Of a stretch of DNA of 64,000 nt, positions 46,362 to 56,017 are shown piece by piece; the stretch's first letter is position 1, and each line of letters opens with the position of its first letter. The DNA is from Bacteroidota bacterium (GTDB lineage Bacteria; Bacteroidota; Bacteroidia; Bacteroidales; Dysgonomonadaceae), in contig JAEZGN010000002.1 of assembly GCA_023437305.1 (NCBI GenBank), positions 1-64,000 on the forward strand, given 5' to 3'. Under the pieces are notes generated by a model. That model had not been told where the DNA came from and did no database searches. It saw nothing but the letters and a program-made list of their open reading frames with translations. The position numbers were made by a program, and so were the translations under genes.

Positions 46362-48116
46362 TTATCTTATGCTTATGTCATAAGGCATGCGAGCTTGAAC
46401 AAAATCTTGTTCCTTTATCTCTTTTATAGTCTTGAATAATTCATAATCGTTACCAAGATATTCTTTCATTGCCTTTGTTGCAAATTCTTCTTTCTGGTTG
46501 GATAATAGACTTTCTAAAAAGTCAACTTTTTTAGGATAATCCTGCAAAGAATAATCATCAATTTTGGCAAGTTTTGCTGCTTCTTGTATCGCAGTATCTA
46601 TATTTCCAAGAGCATCTACCAATCCTATCTTCAAGGCTTGATTGCCTGTCCATACCCTACCCTGAGCAATATGATCCAGCGAATCTTTCGGAATATTACG
46701 TCCTTCAGAACAACGAGTTAAAAACAGATCGTAGCCATGTTCAATATATTGCTGCAATATTACTTTTTCTTCAGGTCTCATCGGACGGGTAGCATCGCCA
46801 AAATCAGCAAATTTATTTGTTTTCACATTATCAAACGATAATCCTACCTTTTTAGTCAATCCCTCTACATTGGGGAACATACCAAAAATACCAATTGATC
46901 CTGTCAATGTATTTGGTTGAGCTATAATTTTAGACGCATTACATGCGATATAATAGCCTCCCGATGCCGCATAATCTCCCATAGATACTACTACCGGTTT
47001 CTTTGCTTTGAGGTCGGTAATGGCTTTCCATATTTGTTCCGAAGCATAAGCACTTCCTCCGGGCGAATTGACACGGAAAACTACAGCTTTTACTTTATCG
47101 TTATCTTTCAGTTTCTCAATTTCCTTCACATATCTCTTATCAGTTATACCTTCTTTGCCGGATCCATTGTTGATAGATCCTTCGGCATAAAGTATGGCAA
47201 TAACATCTTTAGAACTACTTTCTTTTACAAAAGATACGGAAGTCATATCCTTGATAGATGCCATTCTCACATCTTTCGCTTTTTCTACTTTGAGCAAATC
47301 TTTCAGATATTCTTTTACTTCTGTTTCATACATCAACGTGTCTACAAGACCTTCGCTAACAGAAGCATTGGCTAGTTTGAATGTTTGTAGAGAATCTGTC
47401 AGTTGATTTATTTTATCTACCGATATTTTTCTGGAGTCTGATATTTCGGATGTAATAGTAGACCATATATCGTTTATATATGCTGTAACCTGCTCTCTAT
47501 TTGCGTCACTCATTTTATCAAGCATAAAAGGCTCAACCGCAGATTTGAATGTACCTACTTTAAAGATCTGCATCTCGATACCTATTTTATCAAGCAGCCC
47601 TTTGTAGAAAGTAGGTGAAGATGAAAGTCCATGCAAATCGAGATTACCCTGAGGATTCATTATCACTTTGTCTGCTACTGACGATAAGTAATAGCATCCT
47701 TGAGAATAAACATCAGCATAAGCAATAATAAATTTTCCACTTTCTTTAAAGTCTGCTAACTGATCGCGTATTTCTTTCAACGAAGCATTAGAAGCAGCAA
47801 ATGGACCGGCATTAATATAAATTCCCTTTATATTATCATTCTCCTTTGCTTTCTTTATAGAGGAAAGAATATCATCCAACCCTATTTCTAAATCCGTATT
47901 TTGACCTATTAAGTCTAAAAACGAATTTGGTTCTACTCTTTCAGACAGAGTACCTTCAAGTTTCAATGTCAATACAGTATTATCTTTCAAATTATATTTA
48001 TCAGATGAGCCGAAAGACATAGCGGCTATTATAAGAATAAATATAAAAATAAAAATACCTATAACGATCGAACAGCCTACTATAGAGGCTAATAAACTCT
48101 TAAGAAAACCTTTCAT
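46362..48116 (-). CDS. sppA: Signal peptide peptidase SppA, 67K type
   Basis: 584 residues. One N-terminal membrane helix (IVIGIFIFIFILIIAAMS), then two tandem ClpP-like halves. The C-terminal half carries RVNSPGGSAYASEQIW and the catalytic-Ser block GDYAASGGYYIACNA. The N-terminal half carries YADVYSQGCYYLSSVADKV and supplies the lysine. It degrades leftover signal peptides in the membrane. It is the first gene of the sppA-lpxK-PNP unit and lies directly left of the candidate replication origin. Confidence 0.95.
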   Translation of the reverse strand: MKGFLKSLLASIVGCSIVIGIFIFIFILIIAAMSFGSSDKYNLKDNTVLTLKLEGTLSERVEPNSFLDLIGQNTDLEIGLDDILSSIKKAKENDNIKGIYINAGPFAASNASLKEIRDQLADFKESGKFIIAYADVYSQGCYYLSSVADKVIMNPQGNLDLHGLSSSPTFYKGLLDKIGIEMQIFKVGTFKSAVEPFMLDKMSDANREQVTAYINDIWSTITSEISDSRKISVDKINQLTDSLQTFKLANASVSEGLVDTLMYETEVKEYLKDLLKVEKAKDVRMASIKDMTSVSFVKESSSKDVIAILYAEGSINNGSGKEGITDKRYVKEIEKLKDNDKVKAVVFRVNSPGGSAYASEQIWKAITDLKAKKPVVVSMGDYAASGGYYIACNASKIIAQPNTLTGSIGIFGMFPNVEGLTKKVGLSFDNVKTNKFADFGDATRPMRPEEKVILQQYIEHGYDLFLTRCSEGRNIPKDSLDHIAQGRVWTGNQALKIGLVDALGNIDTAIQEAAKLAKIDDYSLQDYPKKVDFLESLLSNQKEEFATKAMKEYLGNDYELFKTIKEIKEQDFVQARMPYDISIR

Positions 48117-48242
48117 CTTTTACATTATTATATTAATGAATAACAAAATTATATATTTATCTGTGAATATGCTACTTAAATTAGTATTTCTTATCAATTG
48201 TTTCTTATTCTTCATTTACATATTTCGATTATCAAAAAAGAT

Positions 48243-48440
48243 TGTTGATAAACTGTTGATAACTGTTAATACATTTTTAAAACAAAATAAATTGTTTTAT
48301 GAAATTAAACAACATATATGAAATAAGTCGCAGATAACAATTAAAAATCACAGGCTTTTATCATTCTGCTATGAAAGGTTTATCAACAATTATTAATAGA
48401 TTAAAAAATGAAAAATTATCAACAATCATAGTTATTAACA
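48243..48440. other. oriC: Candidate chromosomal replication origin (DnaA-box cluster)
   Basis: TGTTGATAA occurs at 48243-48251 and 48254-48262, then TGTTAATAC at 48264-48272 (10-11 base steps, one helical turn). In the opposite orientation TTATCAACA occurs at 48380-48388 and 48416-48424, and TTATTAACA at 48432-48440. These are one or two bases from the TTATCCACA DnaA box. The gap 48117-48651 is AT-rich, with an AT-only stretch near 48619-48651 that could unwind. Gene direction switches here: mostly minus to the left, mostly plus to the right. Confidence 0.5.
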
Positions 48441-48651
48441 TTGTTTTAATAAAGTTCATAATGCGCTTTATATAAATAATTTGTATAATTTTACTCTGTT
48501 TAATAACTCACTTTTATACGTGAATGAACTTTTAATATCGATATTTACAAGTATTCTTCAAAAAAAGAATAAACACAATTAACAGTCTATTACAAACACA
48601 ATGATTTTTTGTTAAGTTTAAATTAAAAATTAATAATTAATAATATATATA

Positions 48652-48765
48652 ATGTTTAATAAACTCATCTTAGTTCTTAAATATATCCTTTTTATAATAG
48701 CATGTTGTTTTGTTATCACTTCCACTTCGCACAATCGAGTAAATAATCAGATCATTGATAATTGA
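48652..48765 (+). CDS. Possible 37-residue membrane peptide
   Basis: The frame MFNKLILVLKYILFIIACCF... has one hydrophobic segment and ends TGA one base before the ATG of the SGNH gene (TGAGATG). It may be a leader peptide, a coupled small membrane protein, or chance. Codon use is like that of its neighbours. Very short, so tentative. Confidence 0.3.
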   Translation: MFNKLILVLKYILFIIACCFVITSTSHNRVNNQIIDN

Positions 48766-48766
48766 G

Positions 48767-49507
48767 ATGAAAAAGAAATTTATTTATAGCATTTTTGTAA
48801 TATCTGTATTACTAAATTTTATATTGATACCATACGTAGGATATAGTTTATATAAAGACAGATTGAATAACGATATTTTTAAGTTAAATGCTTATGCATG
48901 GGCTAATAGTCAATTGAAGATACCTGAAGTTAATGAAAATAGGGTAGTGTTTATAGGAAATTCTATTACCGAAAATTGGGTACATTTACGATACAAATTT
49001 TTCGTAGATAATAATTATGTATGTAGGGGAAAGGGTGGACAAACAAGTTCATTAATGCTTTTACGTTTTAGACAAGATGTTATAGAATTACATCCTAAAG
49101 CTGTTGTTATAAGTGCAGGTATAAATGATATAGCCGAAAAGACAGGTGAATACGATCCTGTATTTACGATGGATAATATAAAATCGATGGCCGAATTGGC
49201 TGAGATAAATGACATAAAAGTGATATTAGTTTCTCTTTTACCATGCAAAGGGCATGGTTGGGAACCTATCAAAGACGTACCTCAGAAAATAGATGAACTG
49301 AATGAACATATAAAGGCATATGCTGCCGAAAAGGGTTACTATTATTTAGATTTGAATACACCTATGCGGGATAGTGAAAACGGAATGATACACACTTATT
49401 CGCTTGATGGATTGCATCCTAACGAAGAGGGGTATAAAAAAATAATGGAACCTTTGGTAAAAAACGCTATTAATGATGTCTTGAATAAAAATGATAAAAC
49501 CGAATGA
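48767..49507 (+). CDS. SGNH/GDSL-type hydrolase, membrane-anchored
   Basis: 246 residues from MKKKFIYS (chosen over an ATG four codons upstream). N-terminal membrane anchor or signal (FVISVLLNFILIPYVGYSLY), then SGNH blocks: VVFIGNSITENW (block I Ser), GKGGQTSS, SAGINDIA (block III Asn) and DGLHPNEEGY (block V Asp/His). It probably removes acyl or acetyl groups from glycans or lipids in the periplasm. It shares blocks with the hydrolase at 50063-50752, and an outer-membrane protein gene lies between the two. Confidence 0.9.
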   Translation: MKKKFIYSIFVISVLLNFILIPYVGYSLYKDRLNNDIFKLNAYAWANSQLKIPEVNENRVVFIGNSITENWVHLRYKFFVDNNYVCRGKGGQTSSLMLLRFRQDVIELHPKAVVISAGINDIAEKTGEYDPVFTMDNIKSMAELAEINDIKVILVSLLPCKGHGWEPIKDVPQKIDELNEHIKAYAAEKGYYYLDLNTPMRDSENGMIHTYSLDGLHPNEEGYKKIMEPLVKNAINDVLNKNDKTE

Positions 49508-49508
49508 T

Positions 49509-50042
49509 ATGAAAAAAGTAATTTTAATTTTGTCTTTAATATTAAGTACCGGCTTTGCATATTCGCAATATGGAGGAAGTTATAAATCAAGTTCCGGTTT
49601 TGATCCTTCTAAGCTTACTTTCGGAGGTAATTTGAATTTACAATTCGGTAATTATACAGCTGTGGGTATTTCTCCTCAGGTTGGTTATAATTTTTCTAAA
49701 TATTTTACTGCCGGGGTAGGGTTAGGATACAACTATTTCAGAGAGAAAAATTATGATGTTAAATGGAGCAGGCATTATGTAAGTTTTGATATTTTTGGAC
49801 GTTTTTATCCTGTTGATTTTCTTGTTATAAGCCTTCAACCCGAAGCTAGCCGTGTATGGGAGACTATAGAAAGTAGTGGAAATAAATATAAAACTAATAA
49901 ATTTGTACCGTCTGTTCTTATAGGAGGAGGTTTGCGGTATATGAATATGATAGCCATGATACAATACGATGTAGTACAGGACGACTATTCACCTTATGGT
50001 AATAATCTTTTCTATAGTATAGGATATTCATTCAATTTTTGA
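49509..50042 (+). CDS. Small outer-membrane beta-barrel protein
   Basis: 177 residues from MKKVILILSL, starting one base after the preceding stop (TGATATG). Signal peptide ends AYSQ. The mature part has alternating beta strands (LTFGGNLNLQFGN, AVGISPQVGYNFSKYF, AGVGLGYNYF) and ends in YSIGYSFNF with C-terminal Phe, as expected for an 8-strand barrel. It lies in an operon with two SGNH hydrolases. Confidence 0.85.
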   Translation: MKKVILILSLILSTGFAYSQYGGSYKSSSGFDPSKLTFGGNLNLQFGNYTAVGISPQVGYNFSKYFTAGVGLGYNYFREKNYDVKWSRHYVSFDIFGRFYPVDFLVISLQPEASRVWETIESSGNKYKTNKFVPSVLIGGGLRYMNMIAMIQYDVVQDDYSPYGNNLFYSIGYSFNF

Positions 50043-50062
50043 AATATAAATACTTATTTATC

Positions 50063-50752
50063 ATGAAAAAAGTAATTTTAATTATGTCCTTTTTTTCCTT
50101 TTTTGGATTATTTTCTCAAGCACAGGAATTTAATAAACTCATAAATCTCGATAGGTATGCCCAAGCGAATGCTGCATTGCCTGCACCTGCCAAAGGTGAA
50201 AAGAGAGTTGTATTTATAGGGAATTCTATTACTGATGGATGGCCCAATGCACACCCTGATTTTTTTAAATCAAACAATTATATAGGTCGTGGAATAAGTG
50301 GACAAACCAGTCCGCAATTGTTGTCCCGTTTTCGTCAGGATGTAATTAATCTTAAGCCGGTTGCAGTATTGATAAATATAGGTACAAATGATGTTGCTCA
50401 AAATACAGGTCCATATAATGAAGAATTTACTTTAGGAAATATCATGTCGATGGCCGAACTGGCTCATGCTAACGGCATAAAAGTGATATTATCATCTGTA
50501 ACACCTGCAGGCGAATATCCTTGGAGAAAGGAAATAAAAGATGTACCTCAAAAAATAATGTCTCTGAATGCGAAAATAAAAGCTTATGCCAAGGAAAAAG
50601 GATTTTCGTATATAGATTATTTTTCGGTGATGTGTGACGAGAATAATGCTTTAAAAAGCAATTTAGGTACTGATGGAGTACATCCTAATGAAGAAGGTTA
50701 TAAGATAATGGAAGCCACAGCTAAGAAAATAATAGACAAAGTAATAAAGTAA
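50063..50752 (+). CDS. SGNH/GDSL-type hydrolase, secreted
   Basis: 229 residues from MKKVILIMSF. Signal peptide (SFFSFFGLFSQAQ), then VVFIGNSITDGW, GRGISGQTSPQLL, INIGTNDVA and DGVHPNEEGY: the complete Ser-Gly-Asn-His set. It is a paralog of the hydrolase at 48767. Its first seven residues and their DNA (ATGAAAAAAGTAATTTTAAT) are identical to those of the outer-membrane protein gene just upstream. Likely a carbohydrate or lipid esterase acting in the periplasm or outside. A bidirectional terminator follows. Confidence 0.9.
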   Translation: MKKVILIMSFFSFFGLFSQAQEFNKLINLDRYAQANAALPAPAKGEKRVVFIGNSITDGWPNAHPDFFKSNNYIGRGISGQTSPQLLSRFRQDVINLKPVAVLINIGTNDVAQNTGPYNEEFTLGNIMSMAELAHANGIKVILSSVTPAGEYPWRKEIKDVPQKIMSLNAKIKAYAKEKGFSYIDYFSVMCDENNALKSNLGTDGVHPNEEGYKIMEATAKKIIDKVIK

Positions 50753-50756
50753 TTAA

Positions 50757-50792
50757 AATAAATAGTCCTGATAATTATCAGGACTATTTATT
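50757..50792. terminator. Bidirectional terminator
   Basis: A perfect palindrome around AATAGTCCTGATAA/TTATCAGGACTATT with flanking A and T runs, between the SGNH gene (plus) and a lipoprotein gene (minus). Confidence 0.9.
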
Positions 50793-50835
50793 TTATTTCA
50801 AGGCAAAAATCTCTTGTTTTGCCATATTTGTAGTT

Positions 50836-52506
50836 CTATTTCCAGAAATTCTTATTGAAAGGAGATCCAACTTCAAAATCTGAAAGACTTCCAGAATATC
50901 CGTAGCTATCTGTAAATGTCATATTTTTAATATAACTTGAAGGTCTTAATCCGGCTGTTGTCACAGCTAACAAGTCTACTCTGAATGGAATACATAAATT
51001 ATAAGTGAATTTATTATCTTTCAATTGAGACTCTGTTAAAGTTAGCTTTTCACCTCGTTTTATCACTCTATTTTTGTCATCATATACGTCATAAGTTAAA
51101 TATATGAGTCCTTTGGGAACAGCTTTGTTATTAACAAAATACCTATAGTCTACAGACATTTCATAATTAAATGAATTTGATTTACAAGGGAGTATAGATG
51201 GCTTTTCTATTTTTAAATTCGAAAAAGTGATAGATTTATCTAAGGTTCCTATATTCCAAATATCTCTAGATTCATTAAAAATATCTGTAGTATGAAATTT
51301 ATTACCCATCATATATGCCTCGAATGTTCCTTTTGCTACTGCTGTACATTTTGATGCCAATGAAGCAGGATCGGATTTGGCTGCTGTAATAGATTCCAAT
51401 CCAAAATGTATATTACCTTTTATATCGAGTATGCTTATATCTATTAAAGAAACTTTAGGAGTAATAACAAAATACAAATCTGAAATAACTTCGCCTGCTG
51501 CCTCTGATGATGCCTGATGATTAGCAGTAATTGTATTTTCGTATATGAAATAATCTCTTTTGAGCAATATCGGATTGTAATGCTTATATCCAATTTTGAT
51601 AGAGCCATTGATATTATAACCAAATTTTGATTCTTTAGATAGATTTGCAAAAATATTAAGAGGTATATTTAATTGATCAATACTTATTTTTGCAGGCAAA
51701 GATGATGAACCTATTGGTACGTCCATATCTATTTCTATTTTACCTAGCAATTTTACTATTTCCTGAGGTAGATTAGCTAATAAATCAGTACTATATTTAG
51801 CATTCAATGCTTTCTCAAAAGAGAAATAAGGATTTATTGAAGGATTTATTTCGTATATAATTTCAAATTCCATTGGGAATTTTGATAAGAATTTATCAAA
51901 TCTAATTTCAAAACGAAGTTGTGCGTTTATTGCAGTGTTGGGATTGAATATGAGTCCGTCAGCTTTATATTCTTTTATGTGTTCAAATATGTCAAAATTT
52001 ATGTTAACCCCTGCTTTTGTATTTTTCTTTTTTAATTGTTGAACCTGATCTATATCAACATCAAAAGAAATACTTCCCTTTTCTATTATATCTGCTATTT
52101 GTGCATCGCCGGTATTCAATATATAAGATAATTTACCAACTTGCTCTACTCTTTCTATTTTTCGTAGATGAGTTACGTTGTTTATTTTCAAATAAAGAAT
52201 ACCTCCTTCAACAATTTTATCAGCAACTTCCGGTGATAAAATCTCTAACCTATATATACCATTATCAATATCATCTTTAGTAGTTGCAAGTTTTACATCT
52301 TTGTCGTTTAGTGTAATAATATTTTTTCCAATTTCTACATTTTTTAAGGTGTAGCGTACTCCGTCTTTTTCTGAGGTTTGATTGATTACGTCATTGTTTT
52401 CCGATTGTTTAGCATTTTCATTATCAACATAGTATTCTTCATTCGAGCACGAAAAAGCTAATACGATAGCAAGTATGCTAACGAAAAAATAAGTTATTTT
52501 TCTCAT
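50836..52506 (-). CDS. Large lipoprotein of unknown function
   Basis: 556 residues with a lipobox (LAFSCSNEEYY, Cys20) and a mature part of mostly beta structure. It includes KDVKLATTKDDIDNGIYRLE and EILSPEVADKIVEGGILYLK, reminiscent of Bacteroidetes exported proteins with an Ig-like fold, but no family is certain. Probable surface or periplasmic location. It runs against the local leading-strand direction and is transcribed alone. Confidence 0.65.
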   Translation of the reverse strand: MRKITYFFVSILAIVLAFSCSNEEYYVDNENAKQSENNDVINQTSEKDGVRYTLKNVEIGKNIITLNDKDVKLATTKDDIDNGIYRLEILSPEVADKIVEGGILYLKINNVTHLRKIERVEQVGKLSYILNTGDAQIADIIEKGSISFDVDIDQVQQLKKKNTKAGVNINFDIFEHIKEYKADGLIFNPNTAINAQLRFEIRFDKFLSKFPMEFEIIYEINPSINPYFSFEKALNAKYSTDLLANLPQEIVKLLGKIEIDMDVPIGSSSLPAKISIDQLNIPLNIFANLSKESKFGYNINGSIKIGYKHYNPILLKRDYFIYENTITANHQASSEAAGEVISDLYFVITPKVSLIDISILDIKGNIHFGLESITAAKSDPASLASKCTAVAKGTFEAYMMGNKFHTTDIFNESRDIWNIGTLDKSITFSNLKIEKPSILPCKSNSFNYEMSVDYRYFVNNKAVPKGLIYLTYDVYDDKNRVIKRGEKLTLTESQLKDNKFTYNLCIPFRVDLLAVTTAGLRPSSYIKNMTFTDSYGYSGSLSDFEVGSPFNKNFWK

Positions 52507-52863
52507 GTTTTTAAATTTATGTAGTTTAATAAATAGATTTTCTCATCACTATAGTAAGCCGGCATTTTGATAGTAATGTGAAAATAAAAATAAGCTTATC
52601 TATAATAACAAAATTTAAGTGAAAAAGTTTTAATCAATAGAAATAATATAATTATAAAGTGTCTATATGACAATTATTTAATGTGTATATTATATTATAT
52701 TTATGTTAAAAAATATTCAAATATTTTTTATGGATATTATTTGTTATTGGTTTTATTTTACTGATTATTTATTGATGTATTTTTTACTTCAAAACCTTAA
52801 GAAAGTGTATATCATTGATTTTTCACTACCTTTGTACCCTGAAAAAATAATTTATATAAAATA
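52507..52863. promoter_or_regulatory. Divergent upstream region of the lipoprotein and ychF genes
   Basis: AT-rich, with no gene. A perfect -7 element TACCTTTG at 52827-52834, 29 bases before the ychF start, is the likely ychF promoter. No good -33 TTG at 19-21 bases was seen. Confidence 0.45.
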
Positions 52864-53967
52864 ATGGCATTACAATGTGGTATTGTAGGACTTCCTAATG
52901 TGGGTAAGTCTACTCTTTTCAACTGTTTATCAAACGCAAAGGCACAATCGGCAAATTTTCCTTTTTGTACAATAGAACCAAATGTAGGAGTAATAACTGT
53001 TCCGGACGAGAGATTAAATAAATTAGCGGAATTGGTTAAACCTAATCGTATTTTGCCTACAACAGTAGAAATAGTAGATATAGCCGGGCTCGTTAAAGGA
53101 GCTAGTAAAGGGGAGGGGCTTGGTAATAAATTCCTTGCCAATATACGTGAAACCGATGCAATTATTCATGTACTTCGTTGTTTCGATGATGATAATATCA
53201 CTCATGTGGATGGAAGTATAAATCCTGTGAGAGATAAAGAAATTATAGATATAGAGCTCCAACTGAAAGATTTGGAAACAGTGCAATCTCGCATTCAGAA
53301 AGTAGAAAAACAAGCTAAAACAGGAGGAGATAAAGAAGCGAAACGTGCCTATGATATCCTCGTTCAGTTCAAGGAAGCGCTTGAGCAAGGTAAGTCGGCC
53401 CGTACTGTCAAATTTGATAACAAAGAGGATGAAAAAATAGCTAAAGAGCTTTATCTTCTTACATACAAACCGGTACTTTATGTATGCAATGTAGATGAAG
53501 CCAGTGCTGTTTCGGGAAACAACTATGTAGAGCAAGTACGTGAATCTGTAAAGGATGAAGATGCTGAAATTCTTATTGTAGCTGCAAAAATAGAGTCTGA
53601 AATAGCTGAATTTGAATCTTACGAAGAGCGCCAAATGTTCCTTGAAGAAATTGGACTTAAAGAATCGGGAGTAGCAAGGCTGATTAAATCGGCTTATAAG
53701 CTTCTCGGATTACAAACATATTTCACTGCCGGGGTTCAGGAAGTACGTGCTTGGACATTCACTTCAGGATGGAAAGCACCTCAGTGTGCAGGCGTTATTC
53801 ATACCGATTTTGAAAAAGGATTCATTCGTGCTGAGGTTATAAAATACAATGATTTTATAACATTGGGCTCGGAGGCTGCTGTAAAAGAAGCCGGTAAAAT
53901 GAATGTAGAAGGAAAAGAATATATCGTTCAGGATGGTGATATAATGCACTTTAGATTTAACGTTTAA
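52864..53967 (+). CDS. ychF: Redox-regulated ATPase YchF
   Basis: 367 residues. Obg-like G domain with GLPNVGKSTLFN (Walker A), DIAGLVKGASKGEGLGN (switch II) and NVDE in place of NKxD, which makes it prefer ATP. A coiled-coil domain and a C-terminal TGS domain (FTSGWKAPQCAGVIHTDFEK) follow. It binds ribosomes and is a negative regulator of the oxidative stress response in studied bacteria. Confidence 0.97.
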   Translation: MALQCGIVGLPNVGKSTLFNCLSNAKAQSANFPFCTIEPNVGVITVPDERLNKLAELVKPNRILPTTVEIVDIAGLVKGASKGEGLGNKFLANIRETDAIIHVLRCFDDDNITHVDGSINPVRDKEIIDIELQLKDLETVQSRIQKVEKQAKTGGDKEAKRAYDILVQFKEALEQGKSARTVKFDNKEDEKIAKELYLLTYKPVLYVCNVDEASAVSGNNYVEQVRESVKDEDAEILIVAAKIESEIAEFESYEERQMFLEEIGLKESGVARLIKSAYKLLGLQTYFTAGVQEVRAWTFTSGWKAPQCAGVIHTDFEKGFIRAEVIKYNDFITLGSEAAVKEAGKMNVEGKEYIVQDGDIMHFRFNV

Positions 53968-54027
53968 TAGCCTTTGTTATAAATATCATACATTTGTACT
54001 GTAGACAAATGCAAGATATAATCATTT

Positions 54028-55110
54028 ATGACAAAGGATAAATTATATTCTGTTCAGTACCTTAGAGGTTTAGCTGTTATTATTGTTGCTTATATTCACG
54101 GTATTATATTACAAATGGGATGTGGCACTGAGTCATATCAGCAACAATTCCATTTTATTGTAGGCGCTTTCAGTGTAGATATGTTTTTTATCATATCCGG
54201 ATTTATAATGTGCTACGTATCGAGCCAATATTCGGGTATACAAGATTTTATTAAATATATAAAGAAGAAATTTATAAGGATAAATGTAGTTTATTATTTT
54301 ACTTCCTTATTAATGATTCTTTTTCTTTTCCTATTCAGTCCTTGGGAAATCTCATTGGAGAATACAATAAAGACTTTAACCATAATTCCTATTTTTGATT
54401 CGGGAGATGAATTTGTTTATCCTTTAATTTACGTAGGATGGACATTAAGTTATGAATGGTTTTTCTATATTTTATATGGAATATTTATAGTTTTCTCTAT
54501 TGTAAAAAGACGTGAAGTATATCTTATATCCATATTTTTTATTCTTTTCATTTTAGGTTTTTTCTTTCCTATCAGAGAAATACATTACATTTTTGTAACT
54601 AATCCTATGTTTCTGGAATTTGGAATAGGAATGGCGATAGTTGTTATTTATAGAAATGTAAAAAAAGTACATATTTCCATACCTGTTATATTAGGTATTA
54701 TTACTCTTTTTATATTCATTTATCTTTTGAATAATGGCGTTGGTAAAGTAGGAGAAGCATATCTTATCAATAAAGGAATATATACATGGCATAGGGTCAT
54801 TATATTGGGAATTCCTGCTGCTTTATTATTTGCTACTTTGTTATTTTTGGAAAAGAGAACAACATCCAACTTTTATAAGAATGATAAATTAGTGATAGTG
54901 GGAGATGCTTCTTACTCTATTTTTCTTACTCATCCTATCCTATATTTTCTCATTAGCCGTATTCCTAATAGTATATTATCATCGATAAACCCCGATCTGT
55001 TGATAATACTTATTCTTACTATTGCCGTAGTTTTTGGTATTCTATATTATCAGCTTATAGAAAAAAGGCTTATTTCTATATTTAATAATCTATTGTTGCG
55101 GAGAAAATAA
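54028..55110 (+). CDS. Acyltransferase 3 family membrane protein (OafA-like)
   Basis: 360 residues with about ten membrane helices. It starts LYSVQYLRGLAVIIVAYIHG, which carries the usual RGLA and His of the family, and has FSVDMFFIISGFIM and VGWTLSYEWFFYI. Such proteins O-acetylate cell-surface polysaccharides. It is the first gene of a group with a glycosyltransferase-like gene, a GNAT and an ATP-grasp gene. Confidence 0.9.
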   Translation: MTKDKLYSVQYLRGLAVIIVAYIHGIILQMGCGTESYQQQFHFIVGAFSVDMFFIISGFIMCYVSSQYSGIQDFIKYIKKKFIRINVVYYFTSLLMILFLFLFSPWEISLENTIKTLTIIPIFDSGDEFVYPLIYVGWTLSYEWFFYILYGIFIVFSIVKRREVYLISIFFILFILGFFFPIREIHYIFVTNPMFLEFGIGMAIVVIYRNVKKVHISIPVILGIITLFIFIYLLNNGVGKVGEAYLINKGIYTWHRVIILGIPAALLFATLLFLEKRTTSNFYKNDKLVIVGDASYSIFLTHPILYFLISRIPNSILSSINPDLLIILILTIAVVFGILYYQLIEKRLISIFNNLLLRRK

Positions 55111-55172
55111 AAGTTTAAAAAATATGTAAGTAATAATAATTTGTAACTTTACAAATTATCAGCAATATTCTT

Positions 55173-55994
55173 ATGATTATAAACTACGATTCTCCCGGCC
55201 AGTTGTGTAACAGAATATGGTCTCTTATTCCCTCTATAGCCTATGGGTTGAGGTATAAAGAGAAAGTATTGGTTATTAATTTTGATGAATATCTGCATAT
55301 TTTCTCCAATCTGAATCAAAATAAGCTTATACGTTTTAAGTCTCAAAAATTTGTACAAAGATTATTTCTTTCGCTTAAGTCAAGGGGACATATACAAAAC
55401 GGAAAATCTAATATGTTCAGAAAATTGCTTAACCTTAATCTGATAGAAGGTTGGTCTAATCGTCTAGGAAATAGAGAAATGGTGATAGAACAGTCAGACA
55501 ACATACGTTCTTTCTTTGATTTTAGAACAGATGTAGTAGCTGCTGTGGACGACTTCTTATCTTCTCAAGAAAAAGCTACCATAGTTGGAGTACATATACG
55601 TAGAGGAGATTATAAAGAGTGGCTCGATGGTACATACTATTTCTCTGACGAAGTATATAATCAAGTGATGAAAAATTTAGAAGAACAGCTTTTAGAAAGA
55701 GGGGAGAAGGTAAAATTTTTGATTTGTTCTAATGAAAAAATAAACCTTAATTCTTTTTCAGAATTAGATTGTTTTGTCATACCCCAATCATCCTCAGAAA
55801 AAGATTTATATGCTTTATCCAAAAGTAATTATATAATAGGTCCTCCAAGCTCATTCTCTCAATGGGCTTCATTTTATGGAAAAGTACCGGTATGTTATAT
55901 AATGAGTGAAAACAAAGAATTAAAACTTTCCGATTTTTCTAGAATCATATCTTTTAATACCTTTGAAAACGGAAATATTCTTCACATAGACTAA
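55173..55994 (+). CDS. Fucosyltransferase-like glycosyltransferase
   Basis: 273 residues. The motif VGVHIRRGDYKEW matches the HxRRxD peptide of alpha-1,2 and alpha-1,6 fucosyltransferases, and NYDSPGQLCNRIWSL and the C-terminal GPPSSFSQWASFY match GT11-like proteins. It would add a deoxyhexose, probably fucose, to a surface glycan; donor and acceptor are inferred. It is close in length to GT11 enzymes (~280-300). Confidence 0.75.
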   Translation: MIINYDSPGQLCNRIWSLIPSIAYGLRYKEKVLVINFDEYLHIFSNLNQNKLIRFKSQKFVQRLFLSLKSRGHIQNGKSNMFRKLLNLNLIEGWSNRLGNREMVIEQSDNIRSFFDFRTDVVAAVDDFLSSQEKATIVGVHIRRGDYKEWLDGTYYFSDEVYNQVMKNLEEQLLERGEKVKFLICSNEKINLNSFSELDCFVIPQSSSEKDLYALSKSNYIIGPPSSFSQWASFYGKVPVCYIMSENKELKLSDFSRIISFNTFENGNILHID

Positions 55995-56017
55995 AGTTTA
56001 ACCTAAATAATACATAT

